Positions 13,001-28,000 of a stretch of DNA of 64,000 nucleotides are shown here, piece by piece. The stretch is from Panorpa germanica (Eukaryota > Arthropoda > Insecta > Mecoptera > Panorpidae), in contig OY783207.1 in NCBI GenBank assembly GCA_963678705.1, positions 21,736,001-21,800,000 on the forward strand. The letters are read 5' to 3'. The stretch's first letter is position 1; each line of letters starts with the position of its first letter. A model generated the notes under the pieces. It was given only the letters and a program-made list of their open reading frames with translations, was not told where the DNA came from and did not search any database. The position numbers and the translations under genes were made by a program.

Positions 13001-16000
13001 TCCCGTAACGAAATACCGATAATAATGATAATAAATCGGTAACTGTAGTAAATTGAACAATAAAATTATGTACATGTCAAAATTTTGGTAAATAACATTA
13101 TACATATTTCGTTACTATCATCAATTCGTTTTTACTTCTTTGCTATTTTATCCAATTATGGTTAAAAAAATGAAATAAATATAAATAAAAAGATGACTTC
13201 AAAACAACGATAATTTGTAATTTTCAAAAGGTCGTATTTAGAGCTGTTCTTCCAGTTCTCAGTTAATGTTTCGTTATGGCATAACTGCGTTTAACCTAAA
13301 AAATGAATTTTTCAATTTAAGTTTTGTCAAAGAATGTAACTGCGGTATATAACTCAAACAAAAATGAGAATTGAATAACAACCGTGTCAACCAAGGATTA
13401 TAATAAACCTCGTCAACTGATTATGACAGAAACTTATGGCTTTTGGTGAGTAAAGTTTAAATCAGGCCAGACCCGCAGTCCATATAGTTTAAATATTGGG
13501 TGATTTGAAACGGTGGGCAGACAGCCTAAAGCGTTACAAACTCTAAAGTGAAAAACTCTAAAAAATACAGAAGTGAAATTTGATCAATGGAATTCAATTT
13601 TCACATCCTTTACACATATTTTGCCTTACACAAAATATGACAAACAAATTGGGACGGAATCAGAATACTCGTATATATTCGACTGATGTAACAATTTTCA
13701 CTAATCATGACTACTGCACATTTTTCAATTACAAAGTTAATATTTGTTTCATTCTATCCTAAAGTAATATAAATATTCCATCTCTTTTCTTAAAGTAGGA
13801 TTTATTAAAGTAGGATAATTGTATTGTTGTTTAAATAAATGAGAATTATAATCAAAAGGAATTTACCTGCTATTTTGGAGTCGTACGCGACGCCGACGCC
13901 ACAGACGCCATTATCGCGTGCCGCAGAGACCTCCCCCGCACACCGAGTGCCGTGGCTGGAAAAGAAAAGCACAAAGATGAAAATTGGTTTCTAATTTACA
14001 TTTATCAAGTAAATGGTTCTTTTATGTACAGAGAACACAGAACACAGAGCAATTGTTTGTTTTGTGGAATTATTTCATGTTTATTTTAAACGGCAGTGGT
14101 TTATGTTCTGCTGGGATAATATTATAAATTTCGTTTTGTTTGTCGAATTTGCTTAACAAGCGGTTAATTTAATTGTTGTTTGATTAATTCAAGGAAATAC
14201 CTTTGTTAAAGAGCCTTCTTATTTGATTGAGTTAAGTATCACCCTAATTAGGTTTAAATGGTAATTACCAAATTCAGCCGTTAGGGCAAGTGAAATATTT
14301 ATAACTTGTTTATAATGAGCTTGTGACTCTTTTGTTGAACTTATTGGCGTTCTTATTTTTTTAAATATTCAAAAGTTGATGGAGTTATAGGTAGCTATAT
14401 CAAATTTGTATTTTACTTTTGCCTTATGTTTTTGATATGCACAATACGTCATAAAACAAATAAGTAATCCGAGATTATTTTTACTTTTTTTTGCAATCTT
14501 TTTCATATAATATTTATGGGATACACAACACATCTGTTAGTAGTAAATGACGTATCATACACATGTTCTATAAAAGAGATAGCAAAATCGTTGGATGTGA
14601 CGTACCATACATTGGAATTTTCTATAACGTTCGACCTCTTTAATAATTAAATAAACAAATGACGTTTCATGTCTTCTTGTAACTGTTAAGTCAATTGTCT
14701 CTATGTATAATAACAGAACGCTTGTTTAAACAGAACTGACAAAAGAAAGGGCTCCTTAGTTTAGTTTCATGCGAATTCGTTTCCAGTTATAATTTGAGCA
14801 AGGATTCGTATACGTTACCATATTTGCGCATGTTTATCTTGATTTGGCATACTTTTATTGCATATTTCAATTAATTCGTTTTATTTTAAGTGTCGAAGAG
14901 CTGATTTCAGGGTTACGATGTTCCGGCATGGTACTAAATTCTTATCATTTTGCATATTTGTGTATATTTGTCTCGTTTGTTTATATATTGGTTTCATATT
15001 TTAACTTAATTCAAAATTTGGTGTTGTCAGAAGCCTGGGAATAGCAGAGGAGAGTACACAAAAACTAGTAAGTGTCCATGAACCATTGGGTCCAAAAATC
15101 AAAGCAAAATTTAAATACGTGTTCGGAAACAATCTGGAGCTAGAAAATTTACACTGCAGTTCCTCTTCCTACTCCTCCTCCTACGTGGTCCTCCTTTATT
15201 CAACGAGCTAGGCAAAGAGTTCATGTCTTTGATTAAAAATGAGTACAATTTATCTACCAGAAAAATTCAAGTAGTAAGAGCAGCTGTGTACTAAACAGAA
15301 GATCTGGGTTCGAAGCCAGTTTTTGAAAGATATTTTAAAACTCATATAATTGCTTTTATGATTAATAACGAGATCTTTGGACCTTCCATCACATAAAACT
15401 ACACACAAGTATCTTCAGCGGTAGGTCTGACGCCACCTACACCTTGATTGAGTGTTCATACAAAGCGATTCACTACAATCTGATAAGCACATTTCCACAA
15501 AGCTATAATTTCCCACAGACCAATTTCCATCCTTCATCCGCCATTCCATTCCATTTCCAATTCTCACTGAAGGTACTTATCTATTTTTATCTGACTTTGA
15601 TTACACAAAATAAATCCCTTGACGGATTTATTGTGCTACGTATGAATTATTATTTTAATAAAGAAAACATAACGTCACGATCGCTATAAAGATAAAAACG
15701 TGTTATTGGAAAAAATTCGCAACGAAATAAAATAAAAGGTAGAAGAAGCGTTTCACGGTTCCACCCACGTGAATTGGTCAATTTTGTTGAGGTTTTCATG
15801 TAATACTACATAGTAAGAGGTGGTCAGTGAGAGGTGGAGGGAGGAGGTAGCATGGCAGCTGTCCTAACTGACACGAGGTGCGCGCTGCCACTCAAACGCC
15901 GGCCACGCGAACTGTTAATGAAGCTAAATTAGCTTCGTTTTAACTGTGGTTTCTAAAGTGGTTTATTTTGAAACGTGACATTTTTTAGAAATAATTGAAT

Positions 16001-19000
16001 TACTGAATAACACAGTCACAAAAACTGATGTGAGTCATTTTATGTGAGAAATGTAAATTTATATTTCGGTGAAATATTAGAACAAAAGGTTCTAATTGAG
16101 GTTCTATGTGGCTAGATGTACTCCTATAATTCTTCATGTCTAAATTAACTTATTATATTTTTGTGTTGTTCACTTGTCATCATCATCTTGGCCCTAAATT
16201 CTATGTAGAGAACTAGCGTTCTTAAAGATATTTAAGAATTATTTCCTATTGGTCGCCTTGCTCTTCCAGTTCACCACACATAACCCCTAGGTCCTTCTCC
16301 ATTTGTCTCTCTCTTTCCTCCTCACCCTGGGTCGTTTGATTTCTTGGTGTAACCTTATAGTTGCACTCCATATGTCCACACTGGTGTTAGCACTTGTTTA
16401 TATACAAGCAGCTTGTTTCAATGTTTAATTCAGAGCGTCACGCGATAAGCCAATACATATTACTGTATTTTATGTTCAGTTCTTCTTTTTTCTTTTTGGT
16501 ATGCGTTTTCCACCTTTAGCATCTAGCGTCATTCCCAGTTTTTGAGTTTAAGAGTTTGATTGGAAGATTTGCAGTATTCTTTTGGTTTGTGAAATTTACG
16601 TGTGTTAATTTAGACTCATTGAGTTTAATTCGCCACACTTTTGTCCAGGAGCTGATCTTATCCACTATATATTATACTTATACGATTATACTTTTCAGAT
16701 TTAAAAGACCAACCTACTAACATTCCGTTATAGATGAAAGAATATAATATATTACGAGTATTACTATTGGTCCTTTAGAAACCTCTATCTTTGAAAGTAT
16801 TAACGGATTTGTTCGCAACAGGCAACGTTGCTATTCAGAACTTTAATGCGATTATGATAGTTAAGCGCTAGGAGAGTAAACAACAAAGACTAGGGTCGCC
16901 TTGTGGTGTGTTTCGTGTATGGTATCCTTCCCGCAGTGAAATTTTCAATATTATTTTCATGTTCATTTTATATTACGAGTATTTTCGCTGAGTGTTTTTT
17001 ATCTTTCGTTATTTTTATTTTGAAAATCAAACTTGTAGATAATCGGATTATAACTCTTCGTTTACCGAGCGATAACTTGCAGCCGTGGTACCAGTCGTGG
17101 TACGTCTCTTGTTGCCGTCGGATGAAGGAATACAAAGAAACTGGAGAGTATGAAAGATCAATAATTCAGATTCAGGAAATTAAAAAGAGACCAGGTTGTG
17201 GTTTTGATGCAGGAGGATGGGAAATTATTTCCTGTACGGTTTAAAGAAACATTAAATCTAGTATACTTAGTGGGAATTTTTAACGCAGAAAAATATATCT
17301 TGTAAAAAACATGTTTACCTGTTGAACCAGTCGTCCGTGTACCTGGGGTAGGGGTAGGGGTCGTTGCTGCTGAAGTCGTAGCTGGCTTCAGCGTTCTGGA
17401 AACAAAAACACCACAATGTTAATTTAGAGGACCATGTTTTATAAAATAGGCGCAGTATCGCTGTTCAGTACGCGCCATGGGAGCATATGGGAACGCGTTA
17501 ATTGTGTCTTAAGGTAGTTCACTAGTGACGGTCGGAGGCAAAAGTATAGTTGGATATTAGGTACAAACGTGTAACGATAATTCAGGATAATAGATGTCAG
17601 TCTCGTTATAGTCTTTTAATAGGTCTTCGTTGGTCGCAGGGTACCATCACTCTTCTATGTCTTCTATGAACTAAAATTACACACTGACTCTATGAGCGTG
17701 TGTATCTTTATTGTAATTACAAGTAAATTAAGAACAATTACGAGAATATAGGTTATCATATATGGTGTTTTCTTAGTGACAAACTACATGAAGACAAAAT
17801 TGTTAGTGTTGTCTCTGTTTATTCAATATGTTCACATAGTGTTGTCTCTATTTTTCCACAAGACAAATTATGACACCAACTTATAGTAACATTTTTTAAT
17901 ATTAAGTATATATACTAGACTTTTATCACACTAAAGTTTTGTAATTATGAATTTATAATCTAAATAATTAATTGCATAAGTTTTAACGTTAATGATGTCA
18001 TTTATTTAAGCCTACACAGCGGAAAATATTTCAAATATTATCTTCAATCCGGCGAGCTGGACCATGGAAAATATTGTTAGATAATTATCCAATCCGGCAA
18101 GCAATACATCCAACGTTTATAATGTAACAGTTTTCGAGTTAATGTAATACACTGCCTTTTTAATCAAATTTGTATTGTATTTATCATTATTGAAAGTAAA
18201 TTTAGTAATAGCACCTATGCCAACATTGACTTGTTTATCTTCGATGCTAATTTTTGATCAAGATGACGATTGAGGCGTCTACTGCAAATTAGTGACTGCT
18301 CTGAGCTGATTCCTTAAATTGAATTTTACCCAAACAAAACGGTTGTCTTGCTCATAAAAAACTAGCAGCGTTGGCATAGCACCGCATACAATAAAATAAA
18401 AATAATGGAACATAATATTAAATTGACAATAACCAATAAAAGGAATAAGTGAACATTGTCATGTAGTTGCATATGCAGGTACTTGATAATATTTCTGTAC
18501 CAATCATGGATATATATTTCTGCTAACTTATAATCTGCTAATGATTATTTGTATCTCGAATTTTACTTTATTTCCGTTCAATAATTTGCTACACAGTTTG
18601 TTTAGGTACGCTTGTGTGCATCTGCAAACATCCAGTGATCGGTGATTTGGAACTAACGGGAATGTGTTGGTGGTAAAAACGCCATAAAATAATTTTAAAA
18701 ACATTTTCTCCATCTACTAGTAACCTGCCCACAATATCAAACGCAAAGAACAAAACGCAACATCAGTGGTGAACTAAAGGACATACTTTCAAACAATGCA
18801 GAAAAAATTCAAAAAGTGCTGGAGTTCCTTAATGATATAAATATAATAAACCAAAGTTAATTAAAATAAATTAACTTCAGGCGAATATGACCTTGTTGTT
18901 GGAATCGCCTCAAACTCTGAAATAAAAAAAAATAAAAAAACATTTTCTCCGTAAGTTAGTAGTACTGTATCCAATTACTATGCCAAATAGTAAAGTAAGA

Positions 19001-22000
19001 GAGTCAAGAGGAAATAGTAAAGATAGAGCGTCTATGCCTGTAATAGACATATGTGGAGAAGTGAAAACGAAGAGAGAAGGCAGGAAGGATAGTGAAAAGA
19101 TAATAGAGGGTTTGTCGAGAGGAGACAAGGAAGGCAAGAGGTGATAGATGAAGATACAGGCAATAAGGAAGGAGAAGCAGAAAACGGTGTGAATGAAGGA
19201 GGAGTAGGGGACATGAAGAGAGAGGATCATCTACTATTCGAAGTAGTAATAGTCTAGAATAGTTTAAGTTTAGTTTTAACTTTGAATTTATATGAAATGC
19301 ATTAAGAAATATAATAATGTAGATTGTAAAGCCGAAAGGCACACAATTAATAAATTAAATAAAAAAAAAAAATTACTATGCCCAATATGAGCATCATATT
19401 GAAATATAATAGGAAATGGAAAGTATGCCGAGTGAACTACAGATTAGTTATTTGAAGGTTAAGGATTAACTGTTGATGAGGAATTTAGCTGCCAAGTGCA
19501 GTAAATGCCATTACTTAGGCTTCCCACTGTGAGTGAAAGAATGAGACGGTGAGAATATTGCCGAGATAGCAATATTCTACGTAGTTGTACGTTCGATGGT
19601 TTACTTGCACCAAATAGACAAGTACAAAAATATATATTAAACAGTACACCTATCTAAAAACCTAATAAACAGTAAACCTAAATCAATAAAATACTGTATA
19701 ATATAAAATAGTTTATACAAAATATCGCAAGATATAAATATTCGAAGATTATGCATACTTGGGGCATGTCGTGAATATTTTGCTTCAGCACCATTTTTTC
19801 TGAATAGAAAGCGAAACCATGGACAGTAACAACATAAATTCTACAAATTCTTTTCGAGTTTTAAGAGAGTGTTCGTTAATTGTAGCGAGAGACAAGAATC
19901 TGCCTAAGCCCGAAATTCTCGAGACATTCTCATGTAGACACGTTAGCTTTTACATAGTTTGCAAAATGACTACGTAATAAAACTTTCCCGTAAGAGAATT
20001 TAATTTTATTACATATAGAATTCCAAGATAAATGAAGTTAAATATTGAACTTTACAATAAGAATATTTAGCTGGAGCTTTTGAAAGCTTAAATGAAGTTT
20101 ATTTCTGGATTCAATAGGAACAACGTAGAACAAATATAATAAGTAAATAGCTAGGAAAAGAGAGAGAGGGAGAGGGAGGGAGAGAGGTACGTAGGAACAG
20201 AATAGCTTGGAGTTCTTCGTGACGTTCAACACTGTAATATTATTTTCTTTAAATATTTACAATGCTGTTATAAATTGTTCAAACAATAAATGTTAAATAA
20301 ACATAAAGTTGGCAATGTCAGTCCCTAGTTTACCGACCATGACTCTACGGGGCTCTACGGGACTCTACGCGGTCTACGTCGAACGGATTTGATTGGATTG
20401 CAGTCGACATGACAACGTTAAACATTTGAAGATGTGTTTACGATAAGAGAAACAAATGTATGCATAAGTAATAAAAACATACCGGTTAACATTATTGCTG
20501 ATAGTGGCACTGATAACGACTTGTTTTATGATTGTTTGATAACAAAATCATTTATGATAATTTGTGTGAGGTGAATCAGAGCACACGAAACAAACAGAAA
20601 TAAACGCGTAGGTGTGAAAATGCAAATTATATAGGAAAAATTGTAACGCCGAGTCCATAGATGCGTGTTCGTGTACACATATATGATATTTGTACATAAA
20701 CACGAACGTGTTTGTTGTAATAGCGGTAAATAGCATACATTAAAGCTTCCGCCAGTAGGTTTGCAAATATGTTCGTGCACGCCAACTCATCCACGAACAA
20801 TCGAAAGAAAGCACAAATAATCAAACGTGCATGTATAGACCCGGAGTAATAGAATGTAGTTATATTTCTCCATCTATACCTCCTCACAATACTTCTTTTT
20901 ATTTCTTAGTCTACTTAGCTTTTTTTAGTAATTCATGTGTTTGAGAGAGTGGTAGCTTAATTTGTGTGTAGTAACACAATTTTGAAACAATTCTCTTTTT
21001 TGATTTCAGTTTTTTCTACCTCCACCCGTTAAACACAAAACTTATTTAAGTTTTACTTAAGTAATTTTAAACCAAATTAGATGAAAAAGAAAAATATCCA
21101 CAGGTCTGTATGGCTAGCGTCAAATGCACGGGATTTATCGTATCAACCGTGAAAGATTAGGATGTAGCCTTGACCATTACTGGGTTGCTGAGACAACAGC
21201 TGAGATCGGCTCTCGATCGAATATCTGAGATCGTGTTGCCCTTCGAAGCAACTCGTTGAAAATGCCATTTTTAATCTTTAAAACGATTTCTAACGATTAT
21301 GTAATTCTGAAAAGTGTTTTTAAAGAAGTAGTTCGTATTAAATTAAGACATAGCTGGACTATTAATGCTGGACGCTGATTGCTGTTTATTTATGTAATTT
21401 AGGTTATGTTATGTACATTCTCAAAAAAAACTGTATACATTTTAGAACATTAACGCATATTTTAGAACCAGGTATTAAAAAAAATCAGATCAAAGTATAT
21501 TAATTTGTATAACATATACAGTGCATTTTCAATGAATTCTTTAACAAATTCAGACAAAATATATAAAAAAAAAAGAAATTAATAACCGGTTCTTAATTTG
21601 AATTCGAATCTGTCTACTAAATTTGTATTAAAATTAAGAACATTTTTAACAGTGTACATACATAATCATAAACTTGTTAGATAGCGGTGTATTTCACATA
21701 TATGAGGTTACGAAATCACAAAAACTGCCCACACAGTAGGAGATCGTAGGTGATGATTAAATTGTAAAATGAAGTTAAAATACCTTATTCCAACACAGCG
21801 AAATATCTTGGCATGACGCTAGACGCGAAACTCAAGCGGAAGGAGCATGTTAAGATAAAAAGAGAAAAGCCTAATAATAAATTCAGGAAGAAGCATTGGC
21901 TTATGAGAAAACATTCTCAGCTTACAGTGCACAAAAAGCTGTTATTGTATAAGCAAATACTGAAACCCATATGGACTTATGGTATACAACTTTGGGATTG

Positions 22001-25000
22001 TACCAAGAAAACTATCTACGGAGCATTACAAATACGCCCTGGTACACCGAAGAAAGATGCTCATTATAGACGAAGAAGCCAGGAAGGCAGCAAGAAAACA
22101 TCTATTGCGACTGCAGAACCACCAGAATGAAGAAATTCTGTATCTACTTAATAACAGAGAGAATTTGCGCAGATTGAAGAGGACTAAGCCGGAAGACTTG
22201 ACTCTGTGATTCTGCTACTACAAACCGCATAAGCGTTTTTCGTAATGTTTAAAATTTTGGAACTAGTCAGTGGACTAAAACTGAACAAATCTGTTTAACT
22301 TTATATATAAATTACTTGATAAGCCACGCTTAGTTGTAATAATCTTTGTGAATAAAAAAAAAAAATGAAGTCATCATATAAGTTGGCCATCTCTTGAAAC
22401 ATTACGTAACCAAACTCTATATATTTGAGTACCAAATTTTATAGAACACTGAGTGAAGTTTTACTAGATTCAAAACACAAAAAGCAAAAATGAAACATCA
22501 ATGATCGATTACTGTTTGGCTTTAAATTCATATCAATATTGTTAAGTATGATGAATGTATCAAAATCTAAGAACAAAACACACATACACACGTGTACCAG
22601 CCAGACTTGCAATAACAGTCAATCAAATAAATTACATTTGAAAATATATTTATACAAAATGATTGATAGGAATTGTTCTCGCATCTGTACAGTGTGGTAA
22701 ATTATACAGTGTTTCCATTTCTCTACTACAGCATGTGGTTACATATTTGAAGCAATCCTACCACGTCTCTTTGTAAACATATACACTGAGTACATGCATT
22801 TATTTTACATTCATAGAAGATATTTTTGGCGCAGACCACTTTATATGTTAAAACGTGTGTACGTACCAGTAGTTCATCTGCCAAGAACATAAAACAATTT
22901 GCGGTTTCATTTTATGCACTTAAAATGGCGTTATCTTGGCATGGTGTACCCATGTGGGCATTAAGAGACAGGAATTTTATTTCGTAACGGAATTACTTGG
23001 TATATACTTAAACATTAAGGAAGCATCGAGGTCTATTAGTAATCATTACTAAATTGTTATGTACTTCATTTGTAGAACCGCTAGGCTCAGTGACGTACCT
23101 AGTGCTTTTGCCACCCGGGACGGTCTGCAATTTGCCGCCCTTTCTAAGTCAATCAAATAATGGTTTTTATAAATTAATAAACATAAATAAATAATTATAA
23201 TTGAAACAAACTATAGGCGAGGAACTTTTTTTACCATTAGATACTATATTTAATGTAGACTAGGGATGTAACGAATATTCACATTCGCATTCGCTAATTT
23301 GTTGCGAATTTAATGCTCTCAAAATTTATATTATTTCTAATTTCTTGTTCTATAGGTAATATTGCAAGATTTTGTAGTAATAAATCACTCATTGTAGAAC
23401 GTAGATAATTTTGAATCAACTTCAATTTGGACAAGCTTCTTTCGCAACTAGCAACACTGACAGCAATTGTAAAGCACGGACTAGTACATAAAACTTCTAC
23501 TAGACGAGGAAAAATACTTAAAATCATATATGGCAGAAATTCATAGAAATTTAATAGTTTACTTATGAAGTGAACAAATTGTTTTTTCTATCGGACTAAA
23601 AAGAAGGTTGGAAGTAGTAAAATGTAGATTTATAATAGGTCATACAAATCTTGCTAATACATACTAATTCAAAAGAGAACCCTCTAACGGTAAAGCATAT
23701 TATTTTTCAATGCTTAAGGTACTCGTCGCACAGACAAGAATTTAATATACCGGAGGAAAATCTAAAAAACCTTATTCAGTTTATAAATAAAACCAATTAA
23801 ATCTCTTTATTTTAAGTGTGTTTATAAGTTGTAAATTATGTATTGTAAAGTTTATAAATGTACGAGTATATATTGTTTTAAGTGCTAATAACTTATGAAG
23901 GTTGATGCACTCAAATAGGTATTTAAAAAAAGTTGTTTATTACAACTAAAACTAAATATAAAAAATGCCGTCCCAAAATATATTCCGCCCGGTTTGGAGA
24001 TACCCCGCCCCTCCTTCTAGGTACGCCGCTGAGTAGACTAAGTCTCTCCACACTCGTAAAAGGTAAAGATTTGACTAGATACAATTGATTTCGTGTGGAA
24101 ATTAAAAAGAAAGTTATTTAAAGTTAAAGTTTGAAGACACTAAGTAGTTTTGCTAAGGAAAACTTACATTACAATCGTTTACTACTATCTTTCAAATGAC
24201 ACCATACACAATTTCAGAGTGATTCATGGTTAGCCTTGATTTGACATATATTTTTATTAAACGTGTTGTGTGTTTTTCGATACAACGGAAAAAGAACAAT
24301 ATAGATCCGTTTATTCAAGATTTTCACTTTTGGATGGAAAAACGAAAACGAAAAATGTCTTGGTTCACTCACTCTCCATTTATACAAGGTCAGAGAATAT
24401 AAATGAATCATAAAACATGTGGCACAGACGTGAGGACTCGTGGGTGGAGGCCATCGGGCATGCCCCATAAAACCGCCTGCTACGATAAAAACACCATACT
24501 ACTTTCTTTAAATAACAATTTATAAAAAGAATAACATCTTCTTTGAAGATCCATTTCTTTGGAAAGAACTGCTCTATGTTTAGCGTACAAGGTATATTCC
24601 AAAAGTAACCAACCATATTTTTTGTGCGTAAACGAATAGAAGCGTGGGAGACGATGGGGGTTATTTGGTGGATGTACGCAGACAATCTTAATGTGATTGC
24701 TTGAATTTTTTCCGCCTGCATAAGCTTTATATTGCTATCAGTTACAAAAACTCACGATAATTCATTAATACAATATCTGGGACAATACACACGTGACAGC
24801 TACCCTTCAAGATGAAATACAGATTACCAAAAGACGCAATCCTCTAGGTGTTTACTTGCACAACATAGACATACAGTGGTCGGCGCTCGAACTGTTACCA
24901 ATTTCACGCTGCTGTAGCAACCAAACGGCTAAGGACAGCGGGCTCATTTTTTGACAAGCGTTAGTCTGTTATGTTGTTTACAAGCCTACAGAAGCATATC

Positions 25001-28000
25001 GTTTTTCGTCGTAGATAAAAATGGAATATTTTCGACAAAATAAAACAGAGAAACTTGAACATGAGGTACTGCATTAAATTTTGTGGTGATCTGCAATGCT
25101 TTTGAGGAAGAAGTAATGATCAGAACACAATTAAAGGAGAACACATCAGTGCAGAGTGAAACATGTTGATAAGCCTTTAACATCCAAAAATGAGATTAGA
25201 TTGAGCAAGTTAGCGTGCTGGTGATGCAGTATCGTCAAACCACGATAAGATACTACTTTCAGACATCCTGTGGGCAGTATGCAATTGGCAGCTACATCAT
25301 AACAACGCATCAGTCCATTCTTCACATGTAATACATAGTTTCTGACAAAAACACTTCGTCAATGCTTCCGCTATGGCTCCGTGAGACTCCCAGGAACCTG
25401 ATAATGCCCCTGGAAGGACATGATTTCAGTTCAGTGAAGACATTGTGCAGAAAACGACACGTCAGCTACACATCACCTCAAAATAGTCCTTTAGGAGAAT
25501 TAGAACCGTTGCAAGGACAGTGTAGTAGCCCAAGAGGACTAGTTTGGAGGACTGGAAAGAGAATTGGTAAAGAAGGCCATAAAACGAGGAGTAGTTATTA
25601 ATTAATTGTTAAATTAATAGAAAGAACCAATAAAATGGTGTCAAGTCAACATTTAATGACAGCTAGACCAGTGACTGGTCATCGCATATCGTAAACCGTT
25701 TATGAGACATTAAAATATTAATGCTGATTTTTATTTATGGCATTAAACTGACAATATTATTTCATCGATAATATTAATAATATAGTGTCTCCACCAATGA
25801 TTTCCACCATCTTACATGAACGATTTTTTTCTAATGTAGAACATCTTTTAAATAAAAAATTCCCCTATAAAGCCTGAAAACCAAGTGTCCAATGCGGTAA
25901 ACCAGGGACGAAAAAAATATCGTAACAAAGTATAAAAAGGCATTGTTTCAACGTATATCTCGAGAACGGTCCTCTAGATTTCTTTAAAAACACAGGACTT
26001 CACTCTCTATGGATATTATAGCTAGTCTACTTAAGCGTTTTTGTTCCATCGAAGATCGCAAGTACGTTTTTAAGAGGTTTAGCTTACTATATATACGAAG
26101 AATATAACATACTATCCTATACGGAGTGGACGTAAGGTTTGTAGTTAATATCCGACTATACTTTTTCCTTCGAATGTCATTAATGCTTTAACACAATACG
26201 TCTTACGGTTTCTACGACAAAGACAAGACTGTCTTAAGACCAGTGGTGTAGCTACTGCCATATCTGCCGTATCAATGATACAGCCCCCCGGGCTACAAGG
26301 GCCCCAAACGTGTGTAAGCAAAAATTCGAAAAATGTTATCCACAATCTCACTTAAACTCTTAGGCCGTACTTAGCTTAGTTCCTATGAGTATTAATTATA
26401 AGTAATAACGTATAATCAATATATAATTTTAATTCAATGCGAGCGTTTTTGTTCTTTTTGTGAAAAATCTTTACCCATCATTTGGGCCCCCAAATAAATT
26501 TTGATACCGTCTAAGGCACGCTACTTTACTGCTTAAGACAGCCGTGTTTTCAGCGTGCGACTGTTCTACGATATTCTCTTGTCTATAGCGCCTCTGACAC
26601 TTCTGAAATATAATGTTTCTTTCTATTTTATAATAGAAGGCTTTAGAAGTGAATACCTAATAAGAATATTTCTTTATCTTTAGATAAATATATTCCGTTA
26701 TCTGATAGCTGATAAGTCCATTTATTATTCAAACTCTGGCTATAATATATACTTTTGCATTTGAATCCCTCGAGCAACTTCGATCGTTTTACAAACAAAC
26801 GATATTCCCAATTCCACAGTGAGTAAATAAACTGGGAAAACAGTAAACATTAAACCTCGCGAAAAATATTGAGGGGTGAGCAGTCGCGAGAGGTAGTGAG
26901 AACTGTGAGAAATGGTTTATTTGAAATCCTGCAAATAAGGTCCAGAGCTCTATTTTAAATAAAATTACATTTTGTTGACCTAATGGTTTTAGATAGAAGT
27001 TGAGATAACAGGATAAGTAAAATTAAAATTAAAATTATTATAATACAATGATTATCAGAAGATAACAAGCCTCCGTGGCGCAATGGCTAGCGCGTTCGGC
27101 TGTTCCCAGAAGTTAATCGTCAGAAGTTAACAGACGTCAGGTAAGCAATTATAAAATAGGCCCTACAGTTTTACATTGATTACAACTTACTACTATGACA
27201 GTTTTACGAAATGATCAACGGAAACTACAACAGTATAATTCATTTATTGTAGTTTTCTCAATTCTCAGTTAACTGAGGTTTATTATAAAACCTGGATGAT
27301 ACTTTTCTTTCTCAGCTATCCTTCTTGCTCGGGTCGAACATAAACTTAGCTTAACCTTAGCGTAACTTAACAACATCTCTGTTACATTTTTCGTTAGTTA
27401 ACTGTGGGCGATTAATGACGAAACTAGAATTGAAAAACCCAATTTTTATGTTAAAGTTTATTTATGCCATAACTGAAGTTTAAGTGAGAATTGTAAAAAG
27501 ATTCTAAATGGTTCTTTATTCCATTACCTCTGTATAATTATATCTTTGTCTGTGCAGTACATACTCATAATAAGTAGAATGCCACGTGTTTTACATAACC
27601 TCAAATACAAAGCACATGTTTAACACAACGTGTGTTAGCGTTTATAATTATCTCTATAATTGAATAATGTCACACACATCCTTGTCAAATGTACATTAAA
27701 TTAAATAGCCTTGCAACTGACAACCTAATTTAATTATTCCACAACTTTGTTAATAAACTACTTGGATATAAACAAGGAAAGTTATAAATGACTGGCCTTT
27801 CAATTTAGCGACATTTTACAGACAAGTAAGTAAAAGTTGTGTCAGAACCCGCTAACGACTAAATACAATAACGTGTTATTCAAATGTTGGCAATAAATGT
27901 TTCCGTCAAAATAAAGTATGTCGGTTTCTCCCAATAACGGTATTGAAAATATTTTAAACCTAATTTATATATTAACAAAATATTGTGTAACGAGAAATGT

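Larger units (their letters stand above)
23088..24031 (-). mobile_element. hAT transposon remnant
   Basis: TIRs CAGTGACGTACCTAG (left) and, inverted, CAGCGGCGTACCTAG (right). Flanking octamers GCTAGGCT and AGTAGACT match at 5 of 8 positions, a plausible worn 8-bp target duplication. It carries the transposase C-terminus (23294-23527) and is split by a LINE tail at 23594-23931. Confidence 0.75.

Noticed and set aside
24380-24721. 113-codon minus-strand frame
   Set aside because: No recognisable motif; composition of intronic repeat DNA and next to a mariner relic.
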